Shown one piece after another: positions 1 to 7,082 of a stretch of 41,454 nt of DNA. Each line of letters begins with the position of its first letter. Position 1 is the first letter of the stretch. The notes under the pieces were generated by a model that had not been told where the DNA came from, ran no database searches, and saw only the letters and a list, made by a program, of their open reading frames with translations. The DNA is from JAQBYK01 sp964499425 (GTDB taxonomy: Bacteria > Patescibacteriota > Gracilibacteria > UBA1369 > LOWO2-01-FULL-3), in NCBI GenBank assembly GCA_964499425.1, contig CAZCLD010000006.1, positions 1-41,454 of the forward strand. The letters are read 5' to 3'. The translations under genes were made by a program, and so were the position numbers.

Positions 1-89
1 GTTTGCCAGCTAGGTTTTTTGCGTGCGCGTGCAGAAATACTACGCTTTCTTTGGTAAGCAGGAATGTTGAGGGTGTTTGGCTCTTCCAT
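1..89 (-). CDS. N-terminal fragment of an unidentified protein, cut by the window edge
   Basis: An open reading frame starts with ATG at 89 and runs off the left edge after about 29 codons. The visible N-terminus is MEEPNTLNIPAYQRKRSISA followed by a very basic stretch (Arg-Ala-Arg-Lys-Lys-Pro). I do not recognise the family from so few residues. Support for a real start is a perfect TATAAT five bases upstream of the ATG, the same arrangement as at several clear genes in this window. No Shine-Dalgarno sequence is visible. It would be transcribed from a promoter inside the 3' flank of the PHP gene. Confidence 0.5.
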   Translation of the reverse strand, partial: MEEPNTLNIPAYQRKRSISARARKKPSWQ

Positions 90-94
90 GAGGA

Positions 95-100
95 ATTATA
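95..100 (-). promoter_or_regulatory. -10 box (TATAAT) for the left-edge gene
   Basis: Perfect TATAAT on the minus strand, with five bases between the box and the ATG at 89. No good -35 is visible at 16-18 bases. If used, the transcript would have essentially no 5' leader. Confidence 0.4.
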
Positions 101-122
101 TTTCGTTTGTATTTTAGCATAT

Positions 123-806
123 TTATGATTTCATTCTTAGTTTTTTTAGTATTGTCTGTAGTTCGACTTGTCCAAGGCTTCTTGCAATTCTGTATGTGCT
201 GGTTGGTTTTGTGTAGTTTTTTATTCTATTTTCTTTGATTGCTTTTATGATGGAGTTGATCTCTTTTGGGGAGTTGATTTCGGTGAAACCTAAGTCTAAA
301 TAATCCAAAACATGGCAATCAGATGTTGCGATAAGGGGTTTTGAGTATTTTTGGCTGATTTGTTCTGACTTTTTATTGAAGTTGATTAGCTTGGTATAAG
401 CCCAGCTATACTCTATAGCATCAAAGCAATCGATATTCTCTTTTAGTTTTCTTCCTAACCCTGGTCCTGGGAAAAAGGGATGAGCTGCGATAATTAGAGA
501 GTTTGGATGAGACGTACGATATTGCTTAAGTTTGTCGAATGTGTCGACCTTGAGTATTTGTTTGTCTATGTTGATCCCTAGAATGTGTTTTTTCCTGATA
601 TCGAATTCGATCCCTGGAATCAGGAGAATCCCTTTCTTCTTTGCATATTCTTGAAGTTTTTGGTCGAAGACTATTGTTTTGTGACACGTAATGGATAGAA
701 CTTCATAGTTTAGGGAAGAAGCACGATCGATGAGTTGAAAGGCTGTGAAGTTAATTTCGTCCTCTGGATCTCCATGGACGTGAGTATGTAATTGACACTT
801 AAGCAT
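123..806 (-). CDS. PHP-domain metal-dependent phosphoesterase-like protein
   Basis: A 227-residue protein with the motif order of the PHP (polymerase and histidinol phosphatase) superfamily. The metal ligands expected are visible: H7-T-H9-V-H11 with D13 near the N-terminus, H42, E67 in PGIEF, H109 in AAHPF, and D163/H165 in TSDCH. The whole protein is one PHP domain, which suggests a stand-alone phosphoesterase rather than a polymerase subunit; the substrate cannot be told. Motif II is unusual: the usual Thr-Asp-His reads Thr-Cys-His (residues 40-42). It begins five bases after the stop of the lipoprotein gene and is the last gene of the minus-strand group gltX, zinc-ribbon, lipoprotein, PHP. 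Confidence 0.85.
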   Translation of the reverse strand: MLKCQLHTHVHGDPEDEINFTAFQLIDRASSLNYEVLSITCHKTIVFDQKLQEYAKKKGILLIPGIEFDIRKKHILGINIDKQILKVDTFDKLKQYRTSHPNSLIIAAHPFFPGPGLGRKLKENIDCFDAIEYSWAYTKLINFNKKSEQISQKYSKPLIATSDCHVLDYLDLGFTEINSPKEINSIIKAIKENRIKNYTKPTSTYRIARSLGQVELQTILKKLRMKS

Positions 807-811
807 AGGGT

Positions 812-1057
812 CTACTCTGTAATCTCGTCGATAGCCTCTTTCGCGTCTTTGACTTTATCTACGGCGGTGTTTATGTCGTCTATGGTCTCCTCTGCTTTAG
901 CCTTGGTCTCATTTATTTTGTCTGAGACTTCTCCTACTTCCTCAACTACGTTGTCGTAAGAGTTTTGGATGTCTTCTCCTATCTCTACTGCTCCTTCTTT
1001 AATTCCGCAGGCAGTTAGGAGTCCTAAGGAGATTATTATTGTAATTATATTTTTCAT
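812..1057 (-). CDS. small lipoprotein with a long amphipathic helix
   Basis: 81 residues. The N-terminus is a lipoprotein signal: a short basic start, a hydrophobic segment, and a lipobox Leu-Thr-Ala-Cys with Cys17 as the predicted lipidated residue. The rest is Glu/Lys/Asp-rich with hydrophobic residues spaced as in an amphipathic or coiled-coil helix (residues about 22-81). The likely location is the outer face of the cytoplasmic membrane. Its ATG overlaps the TGA of the upstream zinc-ribbon gene (ATGA at 1057-1054), so translation is probably coupled. No specific function can be assigned; resemblance to other low-complexity helical lipoproteins is only compositional. Confidence 0.75.
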   Translation of the reverse strand: MKNIITIIISLGLLTACGIKEGAVEIGEDIQNSYDNVVEEVGEVSDKINETKAKAEETIDDINTAVDKVKDAKEAIDEITE

Positions 1058-1368
1058 CGTTCTCTGGTAAAGATCTTTTTAAAGTTACCGTCGAATTTTC
1101 CAAGAAAATTCTTCATATCGAGGACCTCGTTTTGGGAGATCCCATTATGTGTTCTTGCGTCGTGTTTTTTGATTTTGACCTCTGCGGCTAGCATTACTGT
1201 CACTATTGTAGAGCAAGAGCATTTGGGGCATTTCATTTCAAAAAGTCCCTCTGTTTTGGTTGTAGCAATCAAATTAACACTCTTTCCAGTGTATTTAGCT
1301 TTGCACTGTACACACTTAGAAGTCTTAGTGAGGTGGTTGACTGCGCTCTTTATTTCGTCAAAATTCAT
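1054..1368 (-). CDS. small zinc-ribbon protein, function unknown
   Basis: 104 residues. Two CxxC pairs, C19/C22 and C47/C50 (followed by C52), separated by 24 residues, look like a zinc ribbon. The C-terminal part is basic and rich in Lys, Phe and Asn. Such small ribbons bind nucleic acid or act as protein adaptors; which applies here is unknown. It starts ten bases after the end of the C-terminal gltX piece and overlaps the lipoprotein gene by ATGA, so it is probably cotranscribed with gltX. No ribosome binding site is evident before the ATG. Confidence 0.7.
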   Translation of the reverse strand: MNFDEIKSAVNHLTKTSKCVQCKAKYTGKSVNLIATTKTEGLFEMKCPKCSCSTIVTVMLAAEVKIKKHDARTHNGISQNEVLDMKNFLGKFDGNFKKIFTRER

Positions 1369-1378
1369 GGGTTTATAC

Positions 1379-1825
1379 TTATTTTTTTAATCCTTCTTGA
1401 ATTCTTTTAAGAGATTCTTCTTTTCCTAGTGCCCAAGCGAGTTCGAATACTCCTGGGGAAAATTGTAGTCCACTCAAGGCGGCTCTTAGGGGCCAAAACA
1501 CTTGTCCATTCTTTACTTCTAGCCTCTCGACGGTCTTTTTTAGGCTCTCTTGGAGTGAATCTAGGGTCCAATTATCCAAATTCTCTAAGTCTTCGATGCT
1601 TGCCTTTAGTGATGAATAAGCCTGATTCAAGTCTACTCTCATTTTTTCATGAGTCAATAACTCTTTTTCGTATTTTGGCAAGTGGTAGTAGAATTCCAGA
1701 TTTTCTTTTGTCTCTTTTGGGTTACGTAGTATTTTCTCTTCAATGGTAACAAGAGCCTTGAGTAGCTTATCTTTGTCATTTTTAAACTGATCAGGTGTGT
1801 GCTCGTTACACATTTCTAGTAGCAT
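1379..1825 (-). CDS. gltX: C-terminal (anticodon-binding) piece of glutamyl-tRNA synthetase
   Basis: 148 residues that continue the glutamyl-tRNA synthetase of 1832-2941 in the same reading frame. The end, containing a VFWPLRAALSG-type segment and a final ALGKEESLKRI, matches the conserved last helices of bacterial GluRS, where the anticodon-binding domain recognises the tRNA. The N-terminal piece ends in TGA at 1834-1832, and two codons later comes this ATG. The bases around the stop (GAGGTGA followed by AATG) form a Shine-Dalgarno-like sequence, so stop-and-restart could make this piece separately. Otherwise it is the 3' part of a gene inactivated or recoded at a nonsense codon, or a sequencing error. 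The two parts together have about 520 codons, near the normal length for one GltX. Confidence 0.75.
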   Translation of the reverse strand: MLLEMCNEHTPDQFKNDKDKLLKALVTIEEKILRNPKETKENLEFYYHLPKYEKELLTHEKMRVDLNQAYSSLKASIEDLENLDNWTLDSLQESLKKTVERLEVKNGQVFWPLRAALSGLQFSPGVFELAWALGKEESLKRIQEGLKK

Positions 1826-1831
1826 TTCACC

Positions 1832-2941
1832 TCATTTGTTGAGGAATTGGTCTTCTTTTTCTTGAGATGAGAAGTGATATCTGAATTGATCTTTGCGCGG
1901 CTGCTCGATTTTGCAATTTCCATCAATTTTGTGTGCAAGTTCTTCTAATGTTTCCTGAAATCTCTTTTTTTGCCAGCGCCAATTGAACCAATCTAGCTTT
2001 TCTAGATTGAACACTGCTCCTGATTTATGAACTTTGCTTAGTTGAAAAATCTCTTTCAAGTGTTCCAGGGTATATATCTCGTTTTCATCTCCGCTACCTG
2101 GATGCCAGCCTAGGAAAACAACAAAATTTATGATTGCTTCACGGGAGTATCCTTCTTTTATGTAATCTTCTACAGCGATGTGTCCCTGTCTTTTGGAGAG
2201 TTTGGTTTTGTCGGGGTTTAGGAGTAGGGGTAGATGTGCGAATTGTGGCGGATCCCAGCCAAAAGCCTGGTAAAGAGCTAGATGTTTTGGGGTAGAGGGG
2301 AGCCATTCTTCACCTCGGATTACGTGGGTGATTCCCATTAAGTGGTCATCTACAACGTTTGCTAAGTGGTATGTGGGGAATCCGTCTGATTTGACTAGGA
2401 CTTGGTCGTCTATTATTTTGCCGTGGAACTGGACATTTCCACGTATTAAATCTTTAAATTTAATTGATTCATAAGGGATTTTTTGTCGAATTACGTGAGA
2501 TTCTCCTGCGTCGATTTTGGCTTTGACTTCAGATTCTGGAAGTTCTAGGCATTTGCGGTCATACATTGTTGCTTGCTTGTTTGCTTTTTGACGATCTCTC
2601 ATTTCGTCTAGTCGCTCTTTGGTGCAAAAACAACGGTATGCATGGCCGGATTTTAGTAATTTTTCAATGTGTTCTTTGTAGATTTCTGTTCTATCTGATT
2701 GTATATAAGGGCCGTTTTCTCCTTTTTCTGGTCCTTCATCGTATTCTAGGCCTATCCATTCTAGAGTTTTGAGGAGATTTTCTTGTGCACCTTTAACAAA
2801 TCGTTCTTGATCTGTGTCTTCGATTCTAAGAATGAACTCTCCCTCGTTTTTTCGTGCAAAAAGATAGCAATATAGGGCGGTTCTTAGTCCACCCACATGA
2901 AGATATCCTGTTGGAGATGGTGCGAAGCGTGTTTTGATCAT
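1832..2941 (-). CDS. gltX: glutamyl-tRNA synthetase, catalytic part (ends at an in-frame TGA)
   Basis: 369 residues covering the class I catalytic core, which charges tRNA-Glu (and in many bacteria tRNA-Gln) with glutamate. Visible: the HIGH-equivalent segment in PSPTGYLHVGG (residues 8-18), Zn-binding C104-x-C106 with Tyr127 and Cys131, and the KMSKS equivalent KLSKR at 247-251. The protein then enters the stem-contact and anticodon-binding region and stops at TGA about 50 residues after the conserved LDWFNWRW segment, inside rather than between domains. The reading frame continues without a shift into 1825-1379. The gene is expected to be essential, so the stop is striking. A TATAAT lies seven bases upstream of the ATG. 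The gene is divergent from ftsK. Confidence 0.9.
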   Translation of the reverse strand: MIKTRFAPSPTGYLHVGGLRTALYCYLFARKNEGEFILRIEDTDQERFVKGAQENLLKTLEWIGLEYDEGPEKGENGPYIQSDRTEIYKEHIEKLLKSGHAYRCFCTKERLDEMRDRQKANKQATMYDRKCLELPESEVKAKIDAGESHVIRQKIPYESIKFKDLIRGNVQFHGKIIDDQVLVKSDGFPTYHLANVVDDHLMGITHVIRGEEWLPSTPKHLALYQAFGWDPPQFAHLPLLLNPDKTKLSKRQGHIAVEDYIKEGYSREAIINFVVFLGWHPGSGDENEIYTLEHLKEIFQLSKVHKSGAVFNLEKLDWFNWRWQKKRFQETLEELAHKIDGNCKIEQPRKDQFRYHFSSQEKEDQFLNK

Positions 2942-2948
2942 TGCGAGG

Positions 2949-2954
2949 ATTATA
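2949..2954 (-). promoter_or_regulatory. -10 box (TATAAT) of gltX
   Basis: TATAAT on the minus strand, seven bases before the gltX ATG; no convincing -35 is seen. Predicted leader length is zero or one nucleotide. Confidence 0.5.
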
Positions 2955-2959
2955 ACTGG

Positions 2960-2985
2960 TTTTTGCCACTTACTCTAGGCAAAAA
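2960..2985. repeat. inverted repeat in the gltX/ftsK divergent promoter region
   Basis: Perfect eight-base arms TTTTTGCC (2960-2967) and GGCAAAAA (2978-2985) around a ten-base spacer. The element sits directly upstream of the gltX -10 box, between two divergent genes. The position fits an operator, though chance AT-rich symmetry is possible. Confidence 0.4.
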
Positions 2986-3026
2986 GCTTATTTTTAGATA
3001 TATTTCTAGGGTCTGTAAACAACTGT

Positions 3027-5234
3027 ATGGTCACAAGGCGTAAAAGAAAAACTACTAGTAGAACGAGAGCTCGTCGGACTTATCGTCGCTCTAAAAGAAA
3101 GTCACTGAAAATTAAGGTGAAGCCTTCAATTGCACGTGAGATTTGGGCCGTGATTTATTTTGCGATTGGTGTTTTGACTATTTTGAGTATTCAGGGAGGA
3201 CTGGGAATTATTGGGGACGCTTGGATTAGGTTCTTAAATCCTATTTTTGGATGGGGTGTTTATATAGTTCCGGCGGTTTTTTTGCTCCTTTCTACTATGT
3301 TGTTTTTCTCGAAGAAGTTGCATTTGGGTGGATCACGAGTTTTGGGAGTATTCCTATTTGTAAGCTCTATTTTGAGTGTTCTGCATTTGTCTGTTCCTAT
3401 TGAGAAAATCCATGATTTTGCTGTTGTTGGAAAATATGGGGGTTACGTTGGTTTTGTTACTAACTTTATTCTGTTGGAGGTTTTGAGTATTGGAAGGATT
3501 GGTGCGACGATTATATTTGTTGCGACTTTTTTGGTCTCTTTACTTCTGATTTTTGAGGTTTCTTTGCGTGATATCTGGCGTTTGATGATTCCAGAAATTA
3601 GAATTGAAAGGGGTGATAAGGCGAGCAAGAAGGATAGAAAACACAAGAAAATTGAGGAAAATGAGGAGGTTGAGCAGCCTATTATGATCCGAAAATCTTT
3701 GATTAATAAGGAAAAGGATGTGATTTATGAAGATGAGGAAGAAGGGGCTGATCCTATTGTGATTGATGAGAAAAAAGCTAAGGGTGTAGAAGCGTCTTTG
3801 ACTGAAAATGAGAAAAAAACAGAAGAAGCTGAGTATGAGTGGGAATTTCCTTCTTTAGATTTGTTGAAGAAGGGGAGTAGTACTGTTTCGGTGGAGGACG
3901 ATGTCCTAAAGTCCAATGCTGACAAGATAAAGAAAAAGCTGATACAGTTTGGAATTGATGTGAAGATGCATGAAATCAATGTTGGGCCAACTGTTATTCA
4001 ATATACTTTGAAGCCACATGAAGGGGTAAAGCTTTCCAAGATTACAGGTTTAAAAAATGACATTGCTTTGGCACTAGCTGCTGAAAGAGTGCGTATAGAA
4101 GCTCCAATTCCGGGAAAATCTTTTGTTGGCATTGAAGTGCCAAATTCTTATAGGGCTACTGTTCATTTGCGTGAAATTTTAGAGGAGGAGGTGTTTACTG
4201 CTTCTAAGTCTAAGTTGACTTTGCCACTTGGCCGTAATGTTTCTGGTAAGCCTATGGTTGCAAATCTGGAAATCATGCCTCATTTGTTGATTGCAGGTGC
4301 AACGGGTAGTGGTAAATCGGTTGCTGTTAATGCGTTTTTGACTTCTTTGCTTTATCAAAATTCTCCAAAAGACTTAAAGCTAATTTTGATTGATCCTAAA
4401 AGGGTTGAGTTGAGGGCTTATAATAGTATTCCTCATTTATTGAGTCCTGTGATACAGGATCCTGAGAAGGCTGCGATTAGTTTGCGCTGGGTTGTTTCGG
4501 AAATGACCAGGCGTTATGGTGAGCTCTCTGATCATAAGGTTAGAAATATACAGGAATTTAATGATCTGAAGGATGTAAATAATTTGCCGAGAATTGTTGT
4601 AGTAGTGGATGAATTGGCTGATTTAATGATGGCTGCTGGAAAGGAGGTGGAGGCTTCGATTTGTCGGATTGCACAGATGGCTAGAGCGGTTGGTATTCAC
4701 TTAATTATTGCTACCCAGAGGCCTTCTGTGGATGTGATTACTGGTCTTATTAAGGCTAATATCCCAGCTCGTATTGCGTTTGCTGTTAGTAGCCAGATTG
4801 ATTCGCGAACTATTATTGATGGCATTGGAGCAGAGGATCTGCTTAGTAGGGGAGATATGTTGTATTTGCCGACCGGTAAGAATAAGCCTGTGCGTATTCA
4901 GGGGATATTTGTTACGACTGAGGAAGTTGAGCGTGTGACGAATAGAGTAAAGCTAACTATAGAGCCTGAATATGACGATGATATTACGTCGCTTGCGACT
5001 GCTAAGCAGAGTCTGACAGGAGTTCCTGACTCTAAAGCTGGTGCTAGTGAAGACAACATGTATGAGGCAGCTTTTATTCTCGTTAAAGAGTCTCGTAAAG
5101 CATCTGCTTCTTTGTTGCAGAGGCGTCTTAAAGTCGGTTATGCAAGGGCTGCGCGCTTAATAGATCTTCTAGAAGAGAATGGGGTGGTAGGGCCGGCTGA
5201 TGGAGCTAAACCTAGGAAGATTTTGGTGGATTAG
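3027..5234 (+). CDS. ftsK: FtsK/SpoIIIE-type DNA translocase
   Basis: 735 residues, a normal length for the short FtsK/SpoIIIE/SftA group. It pumps DNA through the closing septum and helps chromosome dimer resolution. The start is a very basic tail (residues 1-35). Four or five hydrophobic membrane segments follow (about 38-180), then a charged linker (about 190-300). The motor has Walker A GATGSGKS (424-431), a conserved DPKRVELRAYNSIPHL segment, and Walker B with Asp528-Glu529. The last 65 residues form the winged-helix gamma domain (LLQRRLKVGYARAARLIDLLE) that reads polar DNA motifs. It lies divergent from gltX and converges with the gene at 5239 with a gap of four bases. Confidence 0.95.
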   Translation: MVTRRKRKTTSRTRARRTYRRSKRKSLKIKVKPSIAREIWAVIYFAIGVLTILSIQGGLGIIGDAWIRFLNPIFGWGVYIVPAVFLLLSTMLFFSKKLHLGGSRVLGVFLFVSSILSVLHLSVPIEKIHDFAVVGKYGGYVGFVTNFILLEVLSIGRIGATIIFVATFLVSLLLIFEVSLRDIWRLMIPEIRIERGDKASKKDRKHKKIEENEEVEQPIMIRKSLINKEKDVIYEDEEEGADPIVIDEKKAKGVEASLTENEKKTEEAEYEWEFPSLDLLKKGSSTVSVEDDVLKSNADKIKKKLIQFGIDVKMHEINVGPTVIQYTLKPHEGVKLSKITGLKNDIALALAAERVRIEAPIPGKSFVGIEVPNSYRATVHLREILEEEVFTASKSKLTLPLGRNVSGKPMVANLEIMPHLLIAGATGSGKSVAVNAFLTSLLYQNSPKDLKLILIDPKRVELRAYNSIPHLLSPVIQDPEKAAISLRWVVSEMTRRYGELSDHKVRNIQEFNDLKDVNNLPRIVVVVDELADLMMAAGKEVEASICRIAQMARAVGIHLIIATQRPSVDVITGLIKANIPARIAFAVSSQIDSRTIIDGIGAEDLLSRGDMLYLPTGKNKPVRIQGIFVTTEEVERVTNRVKLTIEPEYDDDITSLATAKQSLTGVPDSKAGASEDNMYEAAFILVKESRKASASLLQRRLKVGYARAARLIDLLEENGVVGPADGAKPRKILVD

Positions 5235-5238
5235 ATCT

Positions 5239-5868
5239 TTAATTTGCACCTAAATCACCGGAGAGGTCGTTTCTAGCTTGGTTGTTCATTGTTTCCAATC
5301 TTTCGTGTAGATCAAGATTGTATAGGGCAACTGCCTGAAGTCTCATGAGATTTTCTGAGTATGTTGATGCTTGTTGTTCTGACATCCCTTCGTGTTCTTT
5401 AAGAATTGTTATCCAGGTGTTGATAGCTAAATTACCTTCTTCTCCAATTTCTCCGTTTTCTGCATTTGTTAGCAATAATTTGTATTCTGAAATTTGCTTG
5501 GCTACTTCTATCTCTGCTTTTGCAGCATCAAACAAGATTGCGTCTGTTAATGCTAGTGCGATTGCTTCTAGTTTTTTTAGTTTTGATTCTACTTCTTTGG
5601 GTGGGAATTTTTCAATTAGATGCTTTGCAAGCTTCTCTTCTTCCGGAATATCGCCACTAACTTCATTTGTAACGTGAACGAGCTCATCGATTGTGTCAAA
5701 AGTGTCACTAGCTAGTTTCTTGAAAAACTTTTTTGGTCTTTTCCGGGGTTTCTGCCGAGGACTTTTCTTTATATCAGGTGTTGAGGTATAAGCTTCAAAT
5801 TTTGAATCTTCGTCTTCGAAAAGATCATCTACATCTACCCAAGCTTCTGGATTCTTTCTTTCTGACAT
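5239..5868 (-). CDS. unknown helical protein with basic N-terminal region
   Basis: 209 residues, no recognised family. An acidic start with VDVDDLFEDED (residues 11-21) is followed by a strongly basic patch (Lys/Arg/Pro-rich, about 35-52). The remainder is helical with Ala/Leu/Glu-rich segments and no membrane segment or signal peptide, so it is probably cytoplasmic. The gene has a very good promoter of its own (TTGAAA, 17 bases, TATAAT with an upstream TG) and a leader of about 13 bases, which argues for real expression. It sits between ftsK and the membrane protein/purQ/purL group. Confidence 0.7.
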   Translation of the reverse strand: MSERKNPEAWVDVDDLFEDEDSKFEAYTSTPDIKKSPRQKPRKRPKKFFKKLASDTFDTIDELVHVTNEVSGDIPEEEKLAKHLIEKFPPKEVESKLKKLEAIALALTDAILFDAAKAEIEVAKQISEYKLLLTNAENGEIGEEGNLAINTWITILKEHEGMSEQQASTYSENLMRLQAVALYNLDLHERLETMNNQARNDLSGDLGAN

Positions 5869-5888
5869 TTTTGTTCTTATTTGGCTTT

Positions 5889-5917
5889 ATTATACCATTT
5901 CTTGCTGTTTATTTCAA
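5889..5917 (-). promoter_or_regulatory. sigma70-type promoter of the gene at 5868
   Basis: -35 TTGAAA (5917-5912), 17-base spacer, -10 TATAAT (5894-5889) preceded by TGG (extended -10). It overlaps the end of the membrane protein gene at 5922. Confidence 0.7.
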
Positions 5918-5921
5918 TTTG

Positions 5922-6227
5922 CTAGACCCCTTCGAGAGCGGTTTCAAGCATGCTGAGTCCAACGAAGAATAGTATTGCTCCGGCGATCAGTGTGATTAGC
6001 ATTCCCCAAGTAACTATGCGCAATCGTGTACCTTTTTCTATGTAGTAGAATCCTGAAAAAATCAGAAGAATACATACAATAAGTGCAATCCAGATGCCGA
6101 AATCAGGGAAGAGCTGAGTTGAGAATGCGAAAATTGCACTTAGTATGAAAACTCCCAGTAGGATGAGGGTGAATTTTGTAAGGATGTTGTCCTTGCGAAT
6201 CTCTTTTTTGACGATTTTTACTTCCAT
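5922..6227 (-). CDS. small membrane protein with about three helices, function unknown
   Basis: 101 residues. After a basic cytoplasmic tail (residues 1-18) there are three hydrophobic segments, roughly 20-40, 45-63 and 73-93. No known domain is recognised. Its ATG directly follows the TAA stop of purQ (TAAATG), so it is probably translated from the purL-purQ transcript. That linkage alone does not show a role in purine metabolism; it may be a passenger of the operon. Confidence 0.65.
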   Translation of the reverse strand: MEVKIVKKEIRKDNILTKFTLILLGVFILSAIFAFSTQLFPDFGIWIALIVCILLIFSGFYYIEKGTRLRIVTWGMLITLIAGAILFFVGLSMLETALEGV

Positions 6228-7049
6228 TTACTTAAAATATTCAACAGCGTTCTTGAATATCTTAAGTCCATCACCATCTTTTGGCAAATCTTTACCTTCT
6301 CGGATTAACTTTTCCTTTTTTAGTTCCCAGCCTTCTTCATTCTCAAAGCTGTAGAAGCGTTCGGGATGTGGCATCATGCCGAGTATGCGGCCGGAGGGGT
6401 CACATACACCTGCAATGTCATCAATTGCACCATTTGGATTGTAGGGGAACTGCCCGTTTGCGGGTGAGCCATCATCATGTACATATTTGAAGGCGATTTG
6501 ATCATTTTCTTTCATTTTTTCTAGAATTTCTGTGTTGGTATAGAAATTACCTTCTCCGTGCGCAATTGGTACATGGAAGAGGTCCATGTTACGAGTCCAG
6601 ATACACTTATTAGACGCGTTTTTTAGCCAGATCCAGCGGCATTCTAGGCGTGCTTTTTTGTTGTGCATTAATGCTGCCTGGCGGGTGCCGCAGGGCTCTT
6701 TCTCATCTTTGTTGTTTGCAGGTATTAATCCGAGATTTGCAATAATTTGCATACCATTACAAATGCCGATAATTAATTTGTCTTCTTGGGCGAATTTGAA
6801 AATTTCATCCTCAAGATTGTTACGTATTTTATTGGCGACTGCATTTCCTGCCCCGGTATCATCTGCGTATGAGAATCCTCCAGGGAAAGCCATGATTTGG
6901 TAGTCTGCAAGTTTCTTGCTGCCATCAATTAGGTCGTTGATGTGGACAATTTCAGCTTGTGATCCCGTGTGTTGAAAGCATTTAGATGTCTCTTCCTCAC
7001 AATTTATACCATATCCAGTAATTACTATAGTTTTGGGTTTCGTTTTCAT
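6228..7049 (-). CDS. purQ: phosphoribosylformylglycinamidine synthase, glutaminase subunit
   Basis: About 273 residues of a class I glutamine amidotransferase that supplies ammonia to PurL for the fourth step of purine synthesis (FGAR to FGAM). Visible are the conserved start TIVITGYGINCEEET, the oxyanion segment FPGGFSYADD, the nucleophile elbow GICNGMQ with its Cys, and the catalytic PHPER near the C-terminus. An upstream ATG at 7088 would add 13 residues and overlap purL. I prefer ATG 7049 because family members begin just before the GYGINCEEET motif. It follows purL and is followed by the membrane protein at 6227. Confidence 0.92.
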   Translation of the reverse strand: MKTKPKTIVITGYGINCEEETSKCFQHTGSQAEIVHINDLIDGSKKLADYQIMAFPGGFSYADDTGAGNAVANKIRNNLEDEIFKFAQEDKLIIGICNGMQIIANLGLIPANNKDEKEPCGTRQAALMHNKKARLECRWIWLKNASNKCIWTRNMDLFHVPIAHGEGNFYTNTEILEKMKENDQIAFKYVHDDGSPANGQFPYNPNGAIDDIAGVCDPSGRILGMMPHPERFYSFENEEGWELKKEKLIREGKDLPKDGDGLKIFKNAVEYFK

Positions 7050-7064
7050 TATTTTAATGTTTAG

Positions 7065-7082
7065 GAGACTTCGCTTCGTCTC
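7065..7082. other. short hairpin at the purL stop / purQ start junction
   Basis: Arms GAGAC and GTCTC around an eight-base loop, ending at the purL stop codon. The stem is only five base pairs and there is no U-run, so it is not a clear terminator. It might affect the purL/purQ expression ratio. Confidence 0.2.

Noticed and set aside
7065..7082. Terminator between purL and purQ
   Set aside because: Five-base-pair stem without a T-run; the genes are part of one pathway and nearly contiguous.
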